NCBI RefSeq assembly: GCF_900100765.1
Contig: NZ_FNFO01000002.1
Coordinates: 310,001 to 374,000 of the forward strand
Reading direction: 5' to 3'
Source: Catalinimonas alkaloidigena
Lineage (GTDB): Bacteria; Bacteroidota; Bacteroidia; Cytophagales; Flexibacteraceae
Length of the DNA stretch: 64,000 bases
Shown here: positions 62,113-64,000 of the stretch, piece after piece
Position numbering within the stretch: position 1 is the first letter of the stretch
Layout of the letters: every line of letters starts with the position of its first letter
Made by a program: the position numbers and the translations under genes
Notes under the pieces: generated by a model
What the model saw: the letters and a program-made list of their open reading frames with translations, nothing else
Databases searched by the model: none
What the model was told of the DNA's origin: nothing

Positions 62113-63012
62113 TTAATTTCCTGAATTAAAACTTGTTATGCTAAATACGAAGAAGTTTGTCAGAATCCCAATTACTATTGAACCGATTACAATATTCCAC
62201 AGTAGCTTTCTTCTTTCAACTATCTTCCTGTATTCCTCTGCCATATCTCCCCAATCAAAAACTGCTACAGGATAACATTGGGTTAGCAAATACCATAAAA
62301 TTCCTAATATTGCTATTATCGGAATTATTATCATATAAGTTCTCCAATCTAAAAAGTACGTGCTTAGATTATCGAGAAAAGCATCTGGTGTTTCATTCTT
62401 GATGTTTATATCAAGTATTTTAAGCTGCGTCTCAAAAAGAAAATTTATTTTCTCCTCTACTGTCTTTGTATTTTTTGCTATTTCCGTCAAAGCGCTTCTG
62501 TCGGTAGCAGTAATATTGAGTTTCTCCTTTGTGTCGTTTTTTGTAACTACAAGCATCAGTGGAAAAACAAAGCTTATCATCAATAGAGAAATAAGTTTGA
62601 AAAAATTATCACTTTTTATTTTGTGAATTAGTGAAAATACTTTAGTCCTTTCAATTTGCTCGTCGATTTCAGCAAACAGTTCATTTGTCCAATCAAGATC
62701 TGTGCCTGTTACATCAACTCTTACGGCTGGCTTATCAGAGAAATATACTAACACTTCATTATCGTTTCCACTCCAATTAAGCTTAAGTTTTTCAGCCTTA
62801 TTTTTTCTGCCGTTGTCAATCTGAAATATGTTGCTGAACTTATCGAACGTTAATTCCTTTTCATTGCTCAATATGAGCTTGAATTCGGTTTTAATAGAAT
62901 CTATTCCCGCCTTCTTGAAATTAGTTTCTATAATATCATTAATTCTAACAGCTTTCGACTTATCTAAAACAAAACTGTTGGAGTAGAATTTGTTAATGTG
63001 TGTTTTATTCAT
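62113..63012 (-). CDS. Three-pass membrane protein of unknown function
   Basis: The Met at 63012 (M-N-K-T-H-I-N-K) was chosen; the codons before it look like leader. A 140-residue soluble N-terminal domain is followed by TM1 (F-F-K-L-I-S-L-L-M-I) and a 75-residue loop. TM2 (Y-M-I-I-I-P-I-I-A-I) and TM3 (L-L-W-N-I-V-I-G-S-I-V) come near the end. No family is recognised. Carried on AT-rich mobile DNA, it could be a defence effector, as small soluble-plus-TM proteins often are, but there is no direct evidence. Confidence 0.6.
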   Translation of the reverse strand: MNKTHINKFYSNSFVLDKSKAVRINDIIETNFKKAGIDSIKTEFKLILSNEKELTFDKFSNIFQIDNGRKNKAEKLKLNWSGNDNEVLVYFSDKPAVRVDVTGTDLDWTNELFAEIDEQIERTKVFSLIHKIKSDNFFKLISLLMISFVFPLMLVVTKNDTKEKLNITATDRSALTEIAKNTKTVEEKINFLFETQLKILDINIKNETPDAFLDNLSTYFLDWRTYMIIIPIIAILGILWYLLTQCYPVAVFDWGDMAEEYRKIVERRKLLWNIVIGSIVIGILTNFFVFSITSFNSGN

Positions 63013-63196
63013 ATTTACTTTGTTACTGGTGGTAACGGATAATGAGTGTATTTGTAGCATACTGACTCATAGATCACATTATATCATGAACTAAGTTTAT
63101 ACACTATGTATGAAATATATCTTCTGGTAAGAAGTTAGCCTTAAATTTTCCGGATCGTAGCCGTGTATGTCGATTCTGATTAGCAATGATATACTA

Positions 63197-63340
63197 TAGG
63201 AGTTACACACTCAGAAAAGGCGAAAGCTTTCCAAACGCTCTAAATAGGCTTTTCTATGGAGAATGCTAGTGAATAACATCTTACGAAAACGTCCTACAAG
63301 CATTATGGACGGGCTTTTCAGCAAGACTGCGTAACTCCTG
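63197..63340. mobile_element. MITE-like element with terminal inverted repeats
   Basis: The left end TAGGAGTTACACA is the inverse of the right end (read in reverse complement: CAGGAGTTACGCA). Similarity continues inward with GAAAAG. Both ends are flanked by the 5-bp direct repeat TACTA (63192-63196 and 63341-63345), a likely target-site duplication. No transposase is encoded in the 144 bp, so it would be moved in trans or is an internally deleted insertion sequence. Confidence 0.55.
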
Positions 63341-63509
63341 TACTAATATTCTTGGTAACATCTATATACCTCTTTGGGTCTGACTGTGAGAGATATTCTT
63401 CCCATTTAATGTATAAAGATATCACCTATAGAAGAAAGTTTCTTCACTTTCTATAAAGGATAAGTATCAATCAAATTCCATAACCAGGCTTATACATTTA
63501 TTTTATTTG

Positions 63510-64000
63510 TTAGGTAATTAAGCATTTCTGAAGCATCTTTTGTTTGACGCACTGGACCGTAAAGGTAGAACAGTTACACGCAGCAGCTACTTTACGAATT
63601 GGCACCCCCTTCACAAGCAAAGACACCGCAACTTTGTGTTTTTTCAGGTAGTCATCGGTTTTTGTATTGCTACCCTTAGGCCTACCGACATGCTTGCCCT
63701 TTCGTTTCGCCTCTGCCATGCCAGAACGAACCCGCTCGGAAAGCAGCTGGGTTTCCATTCTAGCTATATCCGCGAGTAAAGTAATAAGGAGTTGCCCCAT
63801 GGAGTTTTCTGTACCATCTGATTTCAATGTATCTAATTGATAATTCATGATATGAAGGGAAACCTTATTTTCCTTCATATCATGAATCAGATTTAGCACT
63901 TCCCTTGTATCACGGCCAAGCCTAGACACTTCTGAAACAACTATCTTGGATAGCTTACCTGAAGCAATTACTTTACGTAAGAGAGCAACACCAGGACGTT
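63510..64000 (-). CDS. Serine recombinase (resolvase/invertase family), 5' part outside window
   Basis: The frame continues without a stop to the last base, so the N-terminal catalytic Ser region is not visible. What is seen includes V-V-S-E-V-S-R-L-G-R-D, the conserved region after the active site, then L-L-A-D-I-A-R-M-E-T-Q-L-L-S-E-R-V-R-S-G. K-R-K-G-K-H-V-G-R-P-K-G-S leads to a C-terminal HTH (V-R/K-K-V-A-A-A-C-N-C-S). This is the small resolvase/invertase type, not a large serine integrase. It may resolve or invert the accessory DNA. Confidence 0.9.
   Translation of the reverse strand, partial: RPGVALLRKVIASGKLSKIVVSEVSRLGRDTREVLNLIHDMKENKVSLHIMNYQLDTLKSDGTENSMGQLLITLLADIARMETQLLSERVRSGMAEAKRKGKHVGRPKGSNTKTDDYLKKHKVAVSLLVKGVPIRKVAAACNCSTFTVQCVKQKMLQKCLIT

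Larger units (their letters stand above)
62030..64000. mobile_element. AT-rich accessory segment with serine recombinase (left part only)
   Basis: From about 62.0 kb to the window edge the DNA is AT-rich, unlike the backbone. It contains a membrane protein, a MITE-like repeat and a serine recombinase. The boundary is set by composition only. The right end and the full content are outside the window. Confidence 0.5.

Noticed and set aside
1-64000. CRISPR array
   Set aside because: No regularly spaced identical repeats were found; the only regular repeats are coding (35870-36460) and degenerate.

Overview
The window is a stretch of chromosome from a GC-rich member of the Bacteroidota, most likely order Cytophagales. 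The lineage call is inferred from a SusC/SusD pair, a C-terminal type IX secretion sorting domain, the ftsX-DUF3098-uppP-truB-ribF cluster, carboxynorspermidine dehydrogenase, a DM13 lipoprotein and TAnnTTTG-type -7 promoter boxes. The GC-rich backbone runs from about 12.4 to 61.6 kb and is flanked by AT-rich mobile DNA on both sides.

1-8.15 kb is the right part of an integrative element. It carries a tyrosine integrase, a MerR-like excisionase/HTH protein, a RepA-like ATPase, an Mrr-type nuclease and two envelope-type cargo genes. Its right end lies inside a nucleotidyltransferase gene, which is cut after about 69 codons. 8.15-12.1 kb is a mosaic accessory strip: two tandem GSRA(Y/W)G nucleotidyltransferases, an AT-rich HEPN-like gene, an orphan barstar, a phosphodiester glycosidase and an AT-rich gene of unknown role.

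12.4-21.2 kb holds a Ro60/TROVE protein, a BNR-repeat lipoprotein, an unusual WYL-PhyH fusion (DNA-binding regulator joined to an Fe/2-oxoglutarate dioxygenase fold), a DM13 lipoprotein, a cysteine hydrolase, YjbQ and a MaoC hydratase. 21.3-27.7 kb holds an ECF sigma/anti-sigma pair and the envelope/housekeeping cluster ftsX, DUF3098, uppP, truB, ribF and an EEP phosphatase. 27.8-36.5 kb holds a beta-helix protein, a stand-alone UvrD/AddA-type helicase with a degraded nuclease motif, an OmpA-like protein and a repeat-rich S74/T9SS surface protein.

36.9-44.4 kb holds tRNA-Cys, an amidase, MlaD, a carboxyltransferase subunit, a SirB1-like protein, an odd tRNA with a UAU anticodon, an MFS exporter and an unexplained structured intergenic region. 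44.4-52.7 kb is a polysaccharide utilisation locus (SusC, SusD, GH130-like lipoprotein) divergent from an OmpR-type two-component system. 52.8-61.6 kb holds a bestrophin, a universal stress protein, isocitrate dehydrogenase, an EamA exporter, 3-methyladenine glycosylase, an arsenate-reductase-like protein without its catalytic cysteine, carboxynorspermidine dehydrogenase and a lipoprotein/outer-membrane pair. 62-64 kb is AT-rich again: a three-pass membrane protein, a roughly 144-bp MITE-like element with a 5-bp target repeat, and a serine recombinase cut by the window edge.

The most unusual items are the WYL-PhyH fusion, the element-split nucleotidyltransferase beside a HEPN-like gene, the palindrome/iteron cluster in the element, the UAU-anticodon tRNA, the cysteine-less phosphatase homologue and the structured region near 44.2 kb. 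All family assignments are from reading motifs; no database search was run.
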